From: Burkholderia anthina
GTDB lineage: Bacteria; Pseudomonadota; Gammaproteobacteria; Burkholderiales; Burkholderiaceae
Direction: 5' to 3'
DNA: 64,000 nt
Assembly: GCF_902498995.1 (NCBI RefSeq)
Contig: NZ_CABVLY010000002.1
Location: 310,001-374,000 of the forward strand
Of this stretch, positions 8,926-18,196 are shown in pieces. Position 1 is the first letter of the stretch, and every line of letters starts with the position of its first letter. The translations under genes and the position numbers were made by a program. Below the pieces are notes generated by a model. That model was not told the DNA's origin. It ran no database searches and saw only the letters and a program-made list of their open reading frames with translations.

Positions 8926-8963
8926 CGCGAAGCGCGCATGCGGGAAACCCCGCGTGCGCGGGC

Positions 8964-11138
8964 TTAACCGCCGTGCTGTTGCGCCTTGAACGCGAGCCGG
9001 AACTGATGCAGGAGCGGCTCGGTGTAGCCGCTCGGCTGCGACGTGCCCTGCAGCGCCAGCGCGCACGCGGCCTTGAACGCGGTCGACTGGTCGTAGCCGG
9101 GCGCCATCGGGCGGTAGTTCGGATCGCCCGCGTTCTGCTGGTCGACGACGCGCGCCATCCGCTTGAACACGTCGAGCACGAATGCCTCGGTGATCACGCC
9201 GTGACGCAGCCAGTTCGCGATGTGCTGGCTGGAGATGCGCAGCGTCGCGCGATCTTCCATCAGGCCGACGTCATGGATGTCGGGCACCTTCGAGCAGCCG
9301 ACGCCCTGTTCGACCCAGCGCACGACGTAGCCGAGGATGCCCTGCGCGTTGTTCTCGACTTCGCTCAGGATCTCGCTCTCGCTCCATGCGGCGCGCTCGA
9401 CGACCGGCACGGTCAGCAGCCCTTCGAGCAGCGTGTCGCGCTCGCTCGCGTACGGCGTCTTTTCGAGTGCCTGCTGGACGGCCTGCACGTCGACCAGGTG
9501 GTAGTGCAGCGCGTGCAGCGTCGCGGCGGTCGGCGACGGCACCCATGCGGTGTTCGCGCCGGCGCGCGGGTGCGCGATCTTCTGTTCGAGCATCGCGTGC
9601 ATCAGGTCCGGCATCGCCCACATGCCCTTGCCGATCTGCGCGCGGCCGCGCAGGCCGGCCGACAGGCCTGCCAGCACGTTGTTGCGCTCGTACGACTGGA
9701 TCCACGCCGACGACTTCATGTCGCCCTTGCGGATCATCGGGCCGGCTTCCATCGCGGTGTGCATCTCGTCGCCGGTGCGGTCGAGGAAGCCGGTGTTGAT
9801 GAACGCGACCCGCGCGGCGGCCGCGGCGATACACGCGGCGAGGTTCACGCTGGTGCGGCGCTCCTCGTCCATGATGCCCATCTTCAGCGTGTTGCGCGGC
9901 AGGTTGTACAGATCCTCGATGCGCGCGAACAGCGTATCGGCGAACGCGACTTCGACCGGGCCGTGCATCTTCGGCTTCACGATGTAGATCGAGCCCGTGC
10001 GCGAGTTGCGCTTGGCCTTCAGGTCGTGCAGCGCGCACAGCGTGGTGACGACGCCGTCGAGGATCCCTTCCGGAATCTCGTTGCCGTCGCGGTCGAGCAC
10101 CGCGCCGATCGTCATCAGGTGGCCGACGTTGCGCACGAACAGCAGCGAGCGGCCGTGCAGCGACAGCGTGCCGCCGGCCGGCGCCGTGTATTCGCGATCG
10201 GCGTTCAGGCGGCGCGTGAAGGTCTTGCCGCCCTTCGCGACTTCCTCGACGAGCGTGCCCTGCATCAGGCCGAGCCAGTTGCGGTAGAGCTGGACCTTGT
10301 CGTCGGCGTCGACGGCCGCGACGGAATCCTCGCAGTCGATGATCGTGCTGACCGCGGCTTCGAGCACGACGTCCTTCACGTTCGCGAGATCGGCGCGGCC
10401 GATGGGGGTCGATGCGTCGACCTGGATCTCGAGGTGCAGGCCGTTGTGTTTCAGCAGGATCGCGGACGGTGCATCGGCCGCGCCCTGGTAGCCGACGAAC
10501 TGCGCCGGCTGCGCGAGGTGCGTGACGCCCTTGCCCGTTTCGACGGCGAGCTGACCGTCCTGCACGCGGTAGCGCAGCGCGTCGCGGTGCGAGCCGCTCG
10601 CGAGCGGCGCCGCGTTGTCGAGCACGTTGCGCGCGTAGTCGATCACGCGCTGGCCGCGCGTCGGGTTGTAGGCCGACGTGCGTTCGGCGCCGCCGTCTTC
10701 GGGCAGCGCATCGGTGCCGTACAGCGCGTCGTACAGGCTGCCCCAGCGGGCGTTCGCGGCGTTCAGCGCATAGCGCGCGTTCGACAGCGGCACGACGAGC
10801 TGCGGGCCGGCTTGCGTGGCGATCTCGCTGTCGACGTTCGCGGTGGCTGCCGCGACGGTCGACGGGGCCGGCACGAGGTAGCCGATCTGTTCGAGGAACG
10901 CGCGATACGCGGCATGGTCGCGCACCGGGCCCGGGTGCGCGCGATGCCACGCGTCGAGTTCCTGTTGCAGGCGGTCGCGTTCCGCGAGCAGTTCGCGGTT
11001 GCGCGGCGCCAGGTCGTGCACCAGGGCCGAAAAACCGCTCCAGAACGCGGCCTTGTCGATGCCGGTGCCCGGCAGTACTTCGTTTTCAATGAACTGGCTG
11101 AGCGCTGGCGCGACTTGCAGTCCTGCTTGGTCGATCAT
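8964..11138 (-). CDS. glcB: malate synthase G
   Basis: 724 residues, the normal size of the G isoform. It condenses glyoxylate with acetyl-CoA to give malate and CoA, completing glycolate assimilation. Visible family blocks include [15 protein letters not shown], the acidic metal-site region [14 protein letters not shown], and [18 protein letters not shown], which contains the catalytic Asp of the family. The ATG at 11138 has a strong GGGAGGA site. It is the last gene of glcDEFGB, 44 nt after glcG, and is followed by a strong terminator. The link to glycolate oxidase genes separates it from the A isoform. Confidence 0.97.
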   Translation of the reverse strand: MIDQAGLQVAPALSQFIENEVLPGTGIDKAAFWSGFSALVHDLAPRNRELLAERDRLQQELDAWHRAHPGPVRDHAAYRAFLEQIGYLVPAPSTVAAATANVDSEIATQAGPQLVVPLSNARYALNAANARWGSLYDALYGTDALPEDGGAERTSAYNPTRGQRVIDYARNVLDNAAPLASGSHRDALRYRVQDGQLAVETGKGVTHLAQPAQFVGYQGAADAPSAILLKHNGLHLEIQVDASTPIGRADLANVKDVVLEAAVSTIIDCEDSVAAVDADDKVQLYRNWLGLMQGTLVEEVAKGGKTFTRRLNADREYTAPAGGTLSLHGRSLLFVRNVGHLMTIGAVLDRDGNEIPEGILDGVVTTLCALHDLKAKRNSRTGSIYIVKPKMHGPVEVAFADTLFARIEDLYNLPRNTLKMGIMDEERRTSVNLAACIAAAAARVAFINTGFLDRTGDEMHTAMEAGPMIRKGDMKSSAWIQSYERNNVLAGLSAGLRGRAQIGKGMWAMPDLMHAMLEQKIAHPRAGANTAWVPSPTAATLHALHYHLVDVQAVQQALEKTPYASERDTLLEGLLTVPVVERAAWSESEILSEVENNAQGILGYVVRWVEQGVGCSKVPDIHDVGLMEDRATLRISSQHIANWLRHGVITEAFVLDVFKRMARVVDQQNAGDPNYRPMAPGYDQSTAFKAACALALQGTSQPSGYTEPLLHQFRLAFKAQQHGG

Positions 11139-11182
11139 CGTGATTCCTCCCGGGAAAAAATGCGCGCGCGTGGCCTGGCTGG

Positions 11183-11587
11183 TTATCCCGCGACGCTTTG
11201 TGTGCCGGCACGGGCGATCTGCGCGTCCTGCTCGGACTTTACGCCGGACACACCGATCGCGCCCGCCATGCGGCCGTCCACCGTGACCGGCACGCCGCCT
11301 TCGAGCAACCCCGTCAGCGGCACGCTCAGAAACGCCGTGCGGCCACCGTTGATCATATCCTCATACGCCTTCGTCTCGCGACGGCCGAGCGCCGCCGCGC
11401 GCGCCTTGTCCTGCGCGATGACCGTGCTGGCGGCCGACGCGCCGTCCAGGCGCGCGAACGCGAGCAGGTGGCCGCCGTCGTCGACGATGGCGATCGACAC
11501 GGCCCAGCCGTTGCGCTCGGCCTCCGCGCGGGCCGCGGCGAGCATGCGTTCGACGTCGGCGAGTTCGAGTTCGGGTTTCGTTTTCAT
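11183..11587 (-). CDS. glcG: GlcG/HbpS-family protein of the glycolate operon
   Basis: 134 residues, the full length of the small GlcG/HbpS (DUF336) fold. Typical motifs are the N-terminal helix with [20 protein letters not shown], the central [13 protein letters not shown] and the C-terminal [17 protein letters not shown]. Members sit in glycolate and diol utilisation operons; some bind haem or corrinoids, but the role of GlcG is unknown. It lies 22 nt after glcF and 44 nt before glcB, so it is co-transcribed. Confidence 0.9.
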   Translation of the reverse strand: MKTKPELELADVERMLAAARAEAERNGWAVSIAIVDDGGHLLAFARLDGASAASTVIAQDKARAAALGRRETKAYEDMINGGRTAFLSVPLTGLLEGGVPVTVDGRMAGAIGVSGVKSEQDAQIARAGTQSVAG

Positions 11588-11609
11588 GGAAGTCCTCCGG
11601 AATCAGCGG

Positions 11610-12830
11610 TCAGTTGACGAGTCGGTTGTCGACGAGCTCGATCCAGTGGCGCACGGACGTGCGGCCCGCGCCGTTCAGGTGAGTCTGGCAGCCGATATTG
11701 GCCGTGACAATCAGGTCCGGCCGTGCGGCTTCGAGCGCGTCGAGCTTGTTGTCGCGCAGTTTCGTCGCGAGTTCGGGTTGCGTGAGCGAATAGGTGCCGG
11801 CCGAGCCGCAGCACAGATGGCCGTCGGCGACAGGCGTCAGATCGAAGCCGAGCCGCGTCAGGATGCGTTCCACCGCGCCGCCGAGCCGCTGCGCGTGCTG
11901 CAGCGTGCACGGGCAATGCACCGCGACGCGGCGCGGCGCGGTGTCGGCCAGCGCGTCGAGCGGTTCGGCCGCGATCACTTCCGCGAGATCGCGTGCGAGC
12001 GCGCTGACGCGCCGCGCCTTGTCCGCATAGACGGGGTCGGAGCGCAGCAGGTCGCCGTATTCCTTCACGAACGCGCCGCAGCCGCTCGCCGTCAGCACGA
12101 TCGCTTCCGCGCCCGCCTCGATCGCGGGCCACCACGCATCGATGTTGCGGCGTGCGCGGGCAAGGCCGGCGTCCTGGGCGTTCAGGTGATATTCGGTCGC
12201 GCCGCAGCAGCCGGCTTCGCGCGCCGGCGTGACGCTGATGCCGAGCCGGTCGAGCACGCGCGCGGCGGCCGCGTTGGTGTTCGGCGACAGCGAAGGCTGC
12301 ACGCAGCCTTCCAGCATCAGCACGCGCCGCGCATGACGCACCGGCGGGCGCGGCGTGGCGGCGGGCACGGCGGCCGGGATCTTGTCCTGCAGCGTGCCCG
12401 GCAGCAGCGGGCGCAGCGCGCGGCCGGCCTTCAGCAGCGCGGCGAAGGTGGCCGGCCTCGGCACGACGTGACGCAGGCCCGCGCGCAGCAGGCGTTCGCG
12501 CGCCGGGCGGCGTGCGCGCTTCTCCGCTTCCGCGCGGCCGATGTCGAGCAGCGTGTGATAGCGCACGCCGGACGGGCACGTCGTTTCGCAGTTGCGGCAG
12601 GTCAGGCAGCGGTCGAGGTGCTGCTGCGTGCGTGCGCCGCACGGCTCGCCTTCGAGCATCTGCTTGATCAGGTAGATGCGCCCGCGCGGCCCGTCGAGCT
12701 CGTTGCCGAGCACCTGGTAGGTCGGGCAGGTCGCATTGCAGAAGCCGCAGTGCACGCATGCGCGCAGGATCGCTTCCGCTTCGTCGGCCCGGTCGAGGGC
12801 CTTGCTTGCTTCGCTGAGATTGGTTTGCAT
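11610..12830 (-). CDS. glcF: glycolate oxidase iron-sulfur subunit
   Basis: 406 residues, close to E. coli GlcF. Two 4Fe-4S clusters are visible: C25, C28, C31, C35 in CVHCGFCNATCP, and C75, C78, C81, C85 in CLTCRNCETTCP. Two CCG-type domains follow (AGCCGATEYHL and LCCGSAGTYSL). The subunit passes electrons from the flavin subunits to the respiratory chain. The ATG at 12830 was chosen because the first cluster lies just inside it; larger upstream extensions overlap glcE. It is 23 nt downstream of glcE. Confidence 0.96.
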   Translation of the reverse strand: MQTNLSEASKALDRADEAEAILRACVHCGFCNATCPTYQVLGNELDGPRGRIYLIKQMLEGEPCGARTQQHLDRCLTCRNCETTCPSGVRYHTLLDIGRAEAEKRARRPARERLLRAGLRHVVPRPATFAALLKAGRALRPLLPGTLQDKIPAAVPAATPRPPVRHARRVLMLEGCVQPSLSPNTNAAAARVLDRLGISVTPAREAGCCGATEYHLNAQDAGLARARRNIDAWWPAIEAGAEAIVLTASGCGAFVKEYGDLLRSDPVYADKARRVSALARDLAEVIAAEPLDALADTAPRRVAVHCPCTLQHAQRLGGAVERILTRLGFDLTPVADGHLCCGSAGTYSLTQPELATKLRDNKLDALEAARPDLIVTANIGCQTHLNGAGRTSVRHWIELVDNRLVN

Positions 12831-12853
12831 CGGCGGTTCGGAATCGGGTGGCG

Positions 12854-13936
12854 TCAGACGTCCGCGTACAGGCGGCCGGGATTGAAAATCGCATGCGGGT
12901 CGAGCTGGGCCTTCAACTGCCGATGCACGCGCAACAGCGCGGCCGGCAGCGGCTGGAACGGCTCGGGCGTGACGCCCGGCGTGAAGCAGGTCGCGTGGCC
13001 GCCCCACTGCGCGGCGAACCGCTGCACGTCGGCCGGCGCGGCATCGCTCTTCAGCCAGCGCTGCGCGCCGCCCCAGTCGACCAGCCGCGCGCCGGGCAAC
13101 GCGTCGAGCGGCGCGGCGGCCGGCACCGACACGCGCCACAGCGGGCGCGGATCGTCGAAGAACGGCAGCGACAGGTCGCGCAGCCGCGCCCAGAACCCGT
13201 CGTCGCGATCGTCCATCCGCTCGCCGCCGATCGTGTCGCGCGCGGCTTTCACCGAGCCCTCGCCGCCTTCGATCCGCACGCGCAGCACGCCGTCCGCATG
13301 GCAGGCGCCGGCCAGCGGCAGCCCCGCGCGCCGCCATCCGGCGACGCGTTGCACCGCTTCGGCCGCGCTGAGCGGCAACGCGAGATCGCCGGTCGAGCGC
13401 GGTTTCGGCAGCACCTTCAGCGACACCTCGGTCACGACGCCGAGACAGCCGAAACTGCCGGCGAGCAGCCGCGACACGTCGTAGCCCGCGACGTTCTTCA
13501 TCACTTCGCCGCCGAAGCGCAGGTGTTTCGCGTGGCCGGTGATCACGCGGCAACCGAGCACGAAATCGCGCACCGCGCCCGCCCACGGGCGGCGCGGCCC
13601 GGACAGCCCGGCCGCGAACATCCCGCCGACGGTCGCCGCGCCGCCGAACGACGGCGGCTCGCACGGCAGCATCTGGCCGGCCGCGTCGAGCATCGCTTCG
13701 AGGTCGGCGAGCGGCGTGCCCGCGCGCGCGGTGATCACGAGTTCGGTCGGGTCGTACGCGACGATGCCGCGGTGCGTGCGCACGTCGAGCGCGCGGCCTT
13801 CGACGGCGCGGCCGACGAACGCCTTCGTGCCCGCGCCGCGGATGTGCAGCGGCTGGCGAGCGTGGATCGCGGCGTCGACCTGTGCGACGAGCGCCGCGCT
13901 GTCGTCGATCGATTCGATTTCGCGTTCGCGTCGCAT
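12854..13936 (-). CDS. glcE: glycolate oxidase FAD-binding subunit
   Basis: 360 residues with the FAD-binding type 4 (PCMH) fold: PLHIRGAGTKAFVG near the N-terminus and GGAATVGGMFAAGLSGPRR in the flavin-binding loop. It is shorter than GlcD, as in E. coli. GlcD, GlcE and GlcF form the membrane-associated glycolate dehydrogenase that makes glyoxylate. Its ATG overlaps the glcD stop by one base (TGATG), which implies translational coupling. Confidence 0.95.
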   Translation of the reverse strand: MRREREIESIDDSAALVAQVDAAIHARQPLHIRGAGTKAFVGRAVEGRALDVRTHRGIVAYDPTELVITARAGTPLADLEAMLDAAGQMLPCEPPSFGGAATVGGMFAAGLSGPRRPWAGAVRDFVLGCRVITGHAKHLRFGGEVMKNVAGYDVSRLLAGSFGCLGVVTEVSLKVLPKPRSTGDLALPLSAAEAVQRVAGWRRAGLPLAGACHADGVLRVRIEGGEGSVKAARDTIGGERMDDRDDGFWARLRDLSLPFFDDPRPLWRVSVPAAAPLDALPGARLVDWGGAQRWLKSDAAPADVQRFAAQWGGHATCFTPGVTPEPFQPLPAALLRVHRQLKAQLDPHAIFNPGRLYADV

Positions 13937-15435
13937 CAGAAGCGCTCCAGTTCGGGAAACGGCAGCTTGCCGTGATGGACGTGCATCGCGCCGAATTCGG
14001 CGCAGCGATGCAGCGTCGGGATGTTCTTGCCGGGATTGAGCAGGCGCTGCGGATCGAACGCGGCCTTCACCGCGTGGAAGAACGTGATTTCGTCGGCGTT
14101 GAACTGCACGCACATCTGGTTGATCTTCTCGCGCCCGACGCCGTGTTCGCCGGTGATGCTGCCGCCCACCGCGACGCACAGCTCGAGGATCTTGCCGCCG
14201 AGCGCTTCCGCGCGGTCGAGCTCGCCGGGACGGTTCGCGTCGAACAGGATCAGCGGATGCATGTTGCCGTCGCCCGCATGGAACACGTTCGCGACCGGCA
14301 GCGCGTATTCGGCCGACAGCGCCGCGATGCCTTCGAGCACGCGCGGCAGCTCGCGGCGCGGAATCGTGCCGTCCATGCAGTAGTAGTCGGGCGACATGCG
14401 GCCGACCGCCGGGAACGCGTTCTTGCGGCCGGCCCAGAAGCGCTGGCGCTCGGCTTCGTCGCGCGCGACGCGGATCTCCGACGCGCCGGCGTCGCGCAGC
14501 AGCGCGGCGACGCGTTCGGCGTCTTCTTCGACATCGGTCGCCGCGCCGTCGAGCTCGCACAGCAGGATCGCCTGCGCATCGACCGGGTAGCCCGCGTGGA
14601 TGAAATCCTCGGCCGCGCGGATCGCGAGGTTGTCCATCATCTCGAGCCCGCCGGGAATCACGCCCGCGCCGATGATGCGCGCGACCGCCGCGCCCGCTTC
14701 GGCGACGTCGTCGAAGCTCGCCATCAGCACCTTCACGCTCGGCGGCTTCGGCAGCAGCTTCACGGTCACTTCCGTGACGATGCCGAGCATCCCTTCGGAG
14801 CCGGTGAACAGCGCGAGCAGGTCGAAGCCCGGTGCGTCGAGCGCGTCGGCGCCGAGCGTCAGCGTATCGCCGTCGATCGTCACGATCTCGACCTTCAGGA
14901 TGTTGTGCACCGTGAGCCCGTATTTCAGGCAATGCACGCCGCCCGCGTTTTCGGCGACGTTGCCGCCGATCGAGCACGCGATCTGCGACGACGGATCGGG
15001 TGCGTAGTAGAGGCCGTACGGCGCGGCCGCCTGCGAGATCGCGAGGTTGCGCACGCCGGGCTGCACGCGCGCGATGCCGGCATCGGCGTCGATGTCGAGA
15101 ATCCGGTTGAACTTCGCCATCACGAGCAGGATGCCCTTTTCGAGCGGCATCGCGCCGCCCGACAGCCCGGTGCCCGCGCCGCGCGCGACGACCGGCACGC
15201 CATGCGCGGCCGCGACGCGCAGCACCGCGCGCACCTGCTCGACCGTGTCGGGCAGCACGACCGCGAGCGGCACCGTGCGGTACGCGGCGAGGCCGTCGCA
15301 TTCGAACGGCTTCAGCGCTTCGTGCTCGTGCAGCACGTCGAGGCCGGGCGCCGCCGCGTTCAGCGCGGCGACGAGCGTGTCGCGATCGACGGTGGCCAGC
15401 GGGCCGTCGATCCGTTCGTCGTAGGTGAAACTCAT
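13936..15435 (-). CDS. glcD: glycolate oxidase catalytic FAD-linked subunit
   Basis: 499 residues, the usual GlcD length. The PCMH-type FAD domain has VVARGAGTGLSGGAMP and QIACSIGGNVAENAGG. The C-terminal oxidase domain ends with ITGEHGVGREK and FDPQRLLNPGKN, both hallmarks of the GlcD/D-lactate dehydrogenase family. The ATG at 15435 gives the family N-terminus; 36 extra upstream codons of low plausibility were dropped. It is the first gene of the operon, about 100 nt from the first GlcC-type operator and divergent from glcC. Confidence 0.96.
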   Translation of the reverse strand: MSFTYDERIDGPLATVDRDTLVAALNAAAPGLDVLHEHEALKPFECDGLAAYRTVPLAVVLPDTVEQVRAVLRVAAAHGVPVVARGAGTGLSGGAMPLEKGILLVMAKFNRILDIDADAGIARVQPGVRNLAISQAAAPYGLYYAPDPSSQIACSIGGNVAENAGGVHCLKYGLTVHNILKVEIVTIDGDTLTLGADALDAPGFDLLALFTGSEGMLGIVTEVTVKLLPKPPSVKVLMASFDDVAEAGAAVARIIGAGVIPGGLEMMDNLAIRAAEDFIHAGYPVDAQAILLCELDGAATDVEEDAERVAALLRDAGASEIRVARDEAERQRFWAGRKNAFPAVGRMSPDYYCMDGTIPRRELPRVLEGIAALSAEYALPVANVFHAGDGNMHPLILFDANRPGELDRAEALGGKILELCVAVGGSITGEHGVGREKINQMCVQFNADEITFFHAVKAAFDPQRLLNPGKNIPTLHRCAEFGAMHVHHGKLPFPELERF

Positions 15436-15536
15436 CGTGTGTCTCCGTCTCCACCATGCAGGCGGCCGCACAGGCGGCGCGCCGGATGGACGGCATTCTT
15501 GGCGGGACGTGCGGGCGTGTCCAGACGTCGCGCAAG

Positions 15537-15547
15537 TGGTCATACCA
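15537..15547. promoter_or_regulatory. GlcC-type operator 1, TGGTCATACCA
   Basis: An 11-bp site with the FadR-family half-site pattern TGGT-N3-ACCA. The surrounding GTGGTCATACCAGT is repeated exactly at 15642-15655. It lies between the divergent glcD and glcC, nearer the glcD side. Confidence 0.65.
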
Positions 15548-15642
15548 GTTTTTGACGAGGCATCCGGAAATGGGTATCGGGAAAGTCGAGAAACCCAACG
15601 AAGACAAGGGTTTGTGCGAAAATCACCGGGATTCGTCCAGGG

Positions 15643-15653
15643 TGGTCATACCA
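15643..15653. promoter_or_regulatory. GlcC-type operator 2, overlapping the glcC leader
   Basis: The second identical TGGTCATACCA, ending two bases before the glcC start codon. The centre-to-centre distance from site 1 is 106 bp, about ten helical turns. Binding here would block glcC expression directly. Confidence 0.6.
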
Positions 15654-15655
15654 GT

Positions 15656-16426
15656 ATGGAAATGCAGAATCGACAGGCGCCCGCGCGCAATGTGGCCGAC
15701 GTCGTCGCCGAGCGGATCGAACAGCTGATCGTCGACGGCGTGCTCAAGGCCGGCCAGGCGCTGCCGTCCGAGCGGCGGCTCACCGAGAAGCTCGGCGTGT
15801 CGCGCACGGCGGTGCGCGAAGGGATGAAGCTGCTGCGCGCGCGCGGGATCATCGATACGACGCACGGCAAGGGCTCGTTCGTCGCGAGCCTGACCCCGCA
15901 GCGCGCAGTCTCGCCGATGATGCATCTGCTCGGTTCGCAGCCGCGCACGCTGTACGACCTGTTCGAGGTGCGCGGGATGCTCGAGACCGAAGCCGCGCGG
16001 CTCGCGGCGCTGCGCGGCACGCCGGCCGATTTCATCCTGATCCGGCGCCGTTACGAGGAAATGACGGCGGCCGACGCGCAGGATCTCGATCCGGCCGCGC
16101 GCGCGAAGCTCGACCATGCGTTCCATCTCGCGATCTGCGAGGCATCGCACAATCCGGTGCTCGTCAATACGCTGCAATCGTTGACCGATCTGCTGCTCAG
16201 TTCCGTGTTCGCGTCGGTGAACAATCTCTATCACCGCGAGCCGTTGAAGAAGCAGATCGACCGCCAGCATGCGCGGCTCTACAACGCGGTGACCGGGCGG
16301 TTGCCCGATCAGGCGCGCAAGGCCGCGAGCGAACATATCCGCCAGTGCGTCGACTATCTGCGCGAGATCGAACAGGAGGAACAGCGGCTCGTGCGCTCGA
16401 CGCTGCGGCTCGAAGGATGGACTTGA
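15656..16426 (+). CDS. glcC: GlcC-like FadR-family (GntR) regulator of the glycolate operon
   Basis: 256 residues. The N-terminal winged HTH (about 8-75) contains ALPSERRLTEKLGVSRTAVREG. The all-helical FCD effector domain (about 95-245) has FEVRGMLETEAARLAA and LDHAFHLAICEASHNPVL, with the metal-binding Asp/His positions of the subfamily. E. coli GlcC activates glcDEFGB in response to glycolate, and gene order and divergence are the same here. The ATG at 15656 sits immediately downstream of an operator copy; a second ATG six bases on is possible. The leader lacks a strong Shine-Dalgarno sequence, so translation may be weak. Confidence 0.9.
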   Translation: MEMQNRQAPARNVADVVAERIEQLIVDGVLKAGQALPSERRLTEKLGVSRTAVREGMKLLRARGIIDTTHGKGSFVASLTPQRAVSPMMHLLGSQPRTLYDLFEVRGMLETEAARLAALRGTPADFILIRRRYEEMTAADAQDLDPAARAKLDHAFHLAICEASHNPVLVNTLQSLTDLLLSSVFASVNNLYHREPLKKQIDRQHARLYNAVTGRLPDQARKAASEHIRQCVDYLREIEQEEQRLVRSTLRLEGWT

Positions 16427-16510
16427 GGCGAGCGCACCCTGGAGCGGCCGCCGCCGCAATGACGCTCGTCAATGAAATCGTCATCGCGAGGCGGTCTAAT
16501 GCGTGAATAT

Positions 16511-16523
16511 GTCACAATGTGAC
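16511..16523. promoter_or_regulatory. palindrome GTCACAATGTGAC upstream of the flavin oxidoreductase
   Basis: A perfect 6-1-6 inverted repeat 101 nt before the start at 16624. Size and position suggest an operator. No regulator gene of an obvious matching type is adjacent, so the binding protein is unknown. Confidence 0.4.
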
Positions 16524-16623
16524 TTATCCGATGCGTGGCCCGACACGACCGTTTCGCCTGTGCGCGACACGTGCTTTGGCGGTTGACCGTGACGCGCCGC
16601 CGATCCTTGAAGGAGGACGCTGC

Positions 16624-18102
16624 ATGTCGATTCCGACGCGTGGCGACGGGCCCGAGGCCCGCGCCGTCCAGATCCTGCATCGCCCTGTCTGCGACCTGCT
16701 CGGCTGTGCATGGCCGATCGTGCTTGCGGGCATGGGCGGCGTCGCGCGGGCCGAGCTTGCGAGTGCGGTGAGTGCCGCCGGCGGGTTCGGTTTTCTCGGG
16801 ATGGTGCGTGAGCCCGTCGCGCTGCTCCGGCGCGAGGTCGAGCAGGTGCGCGCGGCCACCGAGCGGCCGTTCGGCGTGAACCTGATTCCCGCATCGACGC
16901 CGCCTGAGCTGCTCGGTGCGCAGCTCGATGCGTGCATCGAATTGCGTGTGCCCGTGGTTGCGCTGTTCTGGGACGTGATGCCGGGCGTCGTGCGGCGTCT
17001 GCGCGATGCGGGCGTGCGGGTGGTGCATCAGGTCGGGTCGCTCGACGATGCGCGCGCGGCGGAAGCGGCCGGTGCACAGGCGCTGATCGTTCAGGGGCAC
17101 GAGGCTGGCGGCCATGTGCGCGGCGATCGGCCGCTGGCCGAGCTGTTGCCCGACGTGGTTCACGCGACGCGGTTGCCGGTGCTGGCGGCGGGCGGGATCG
17201 TCGATGGCGCGGACGTGGCCGCCGCGATGGCGCTCGGCGCGCAGGGCGCGGTGATGGGCACCGCGTTCATTGCAACGCATGAATCGTTCGCGCATGCGTA
17301 TCACCAGCAGCGGATCGTCGACGCGCGCGAGGGCGACGCACTGCTGACCGACATCTTCCATATCAACTGGCCGCGCGGTGCGCGGGTTCGCGTGTTGCCG
17401 TCGAGCGTCACGCGCGGCGAGCGCGGCGATCCGTTCGGCGACGAGCGCGTCGTGATCGGCGACGAGGAAGGGCGGCCGATCTATCTGTTCAGCACCGATT
17501 CGCCGCTGCGGACGATGAGCGGCGATTTCGAAGCGATGGCGCTGTATGCGGGCACGGGGGCAGGGCGGATCGGCGCGATCGAAGCGGCCGGCGACGTGTT
17601 GCTCCGTATCGTGCTCGATGCGGCGGCGAGCGTCGAGAAAGGGGCGGCGGCTGCACCGGCACGCGAGCCGGACGCGCATCGTGCGGCGTTGCTGGCGGTG
17701 CTCGATGAACTGCTGGAAGCGGAGCGCGCGGGGGCCCGCGTTGCGTCGGAGACGGCGGCCGAGGTGACGGAAGATGCCGAGCTCCACCGGCTGATCGCGC
17801 ATATCCGCCAGGACGAAGCGCACTGGTGCAGCGTGCTCGTTGATGCGATCCGCACGTTGGGTGCGACGCCGACGCGGGCAACCGGCTCGTTCTACGAGAA
17901 GGCGATGGCGATCGACGATCTGGCCGAGCGGATGGCGTTTCTGAACCGCGGTCAGAGGTGGGTCGTGCGCAAGCTGCAGGCGCTGCTGCCGACGCTTGCC
18001 GACCCGGATATGCATCACGCGCTGTCGTTGATGCTGGTCGCGCACGAGAAGAATATCGGGTCGGTGGATCTGCGGTTGAGGAACGGGGCGGGCGACGCGT
18101 AG
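16624..18102 (+). CDS. nitronate monooxygenase-like flavoprotein fused to a ferritin-like (DUF6306-like) domain
   Basis: 492 residues. Residues 1 to about 335 form an NMO/2-nitropropane dioxygenase TIM barrel: AGMGGVARAELASAVSAAGG, then GHEAGGH (158-164) with the likely catalytic His, AAGGIVDG and the FMN phosphate loop GAQGAVMGTAF. Residues about 350-490 form a separate helical unit: DELLEAERAG, RQDEAHWC (395-402), EKAMAIDDLAERMAFLNRGQ and LVAHEKNI, resembling the ferritin-like DUF6306 family (family name from memory). The NMO half probably oxidises nitronates or related compounds with FMN and O2. The start has AAGGAGG at 16610-16616. Flanking genes are unrelated. Confidence 0.85.
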   Translation: MSIPTRGDGPEARAVQILHRPVCDLLGCAWPIVLAGMGGVARAELASAVSAAGGFGFLGMVREPVALLRREVEQVRAATERPFGVNLIPASTPPELLGAQLDACIELRVPVVALFWDVMPGVVRRLRDAGVRVVHQVGSLDDARAAEAAGAQALIVQGHEAGGHVRGDRPLAELLPDVVHATRLPVLAAGGIVDGADVAAAMALGAQGAVMGTAFIATHESFAHAYHQQRIVDAREGDALLTDIFHINWPRGARVRVLPSSVTRGERGDPFGDERVVIGDEEGRPIYLFSTDSPLRTMSGDFEAMALYAGTGAGRIGAIEAAGDVLLRIVLDAAASVEKGAAAAPAREPDAHRAALLAVLDELLEAERAGARVASETAAEVTEDAELHRLIAHIRQDEAHWCSVLVDAIRTLGATPTRATGSFYEKAMAIDDLAERMAFLNRGQRWVVRKLQALLPTLADPDMHHALSLMLVAHEKNIGSVDLRLRNGAGDA

Positions 18103-18196
18103 TCGGGCCTGCGAGACATCCGGCGTCCGACCCGGCGGGAGAACCGAAAGGCGGGAAACCTCGACGGCAGTCCGGCTACGTTTGCCGGCGATGGCG

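Larger units (their letters stand above)
8416..8963. other. 548-nt intergenic region between diguanylate cyclase and glcB
   Basis: No credible coding frame. It holds a minus-strand TATACT (8650-8655), a perfect FNR-type box (8694-8707) and the glc operon terminator (8895-8925). The sequence around 8560-8610 is more AT-rich than the coding flanks. Confidence 0.6.

Noticed and set aside
8973..13484. A very long plus-strand open frame (about 1500 codons) across the glc operon
   Set aside because: It is antisense to glcB, glcG, glcF and glcE, which have full family motifs. Long antisense frames are expected in GC-rich DNA with strong third-position bias. Its product is Arg/His/Glu-rich with no domain.
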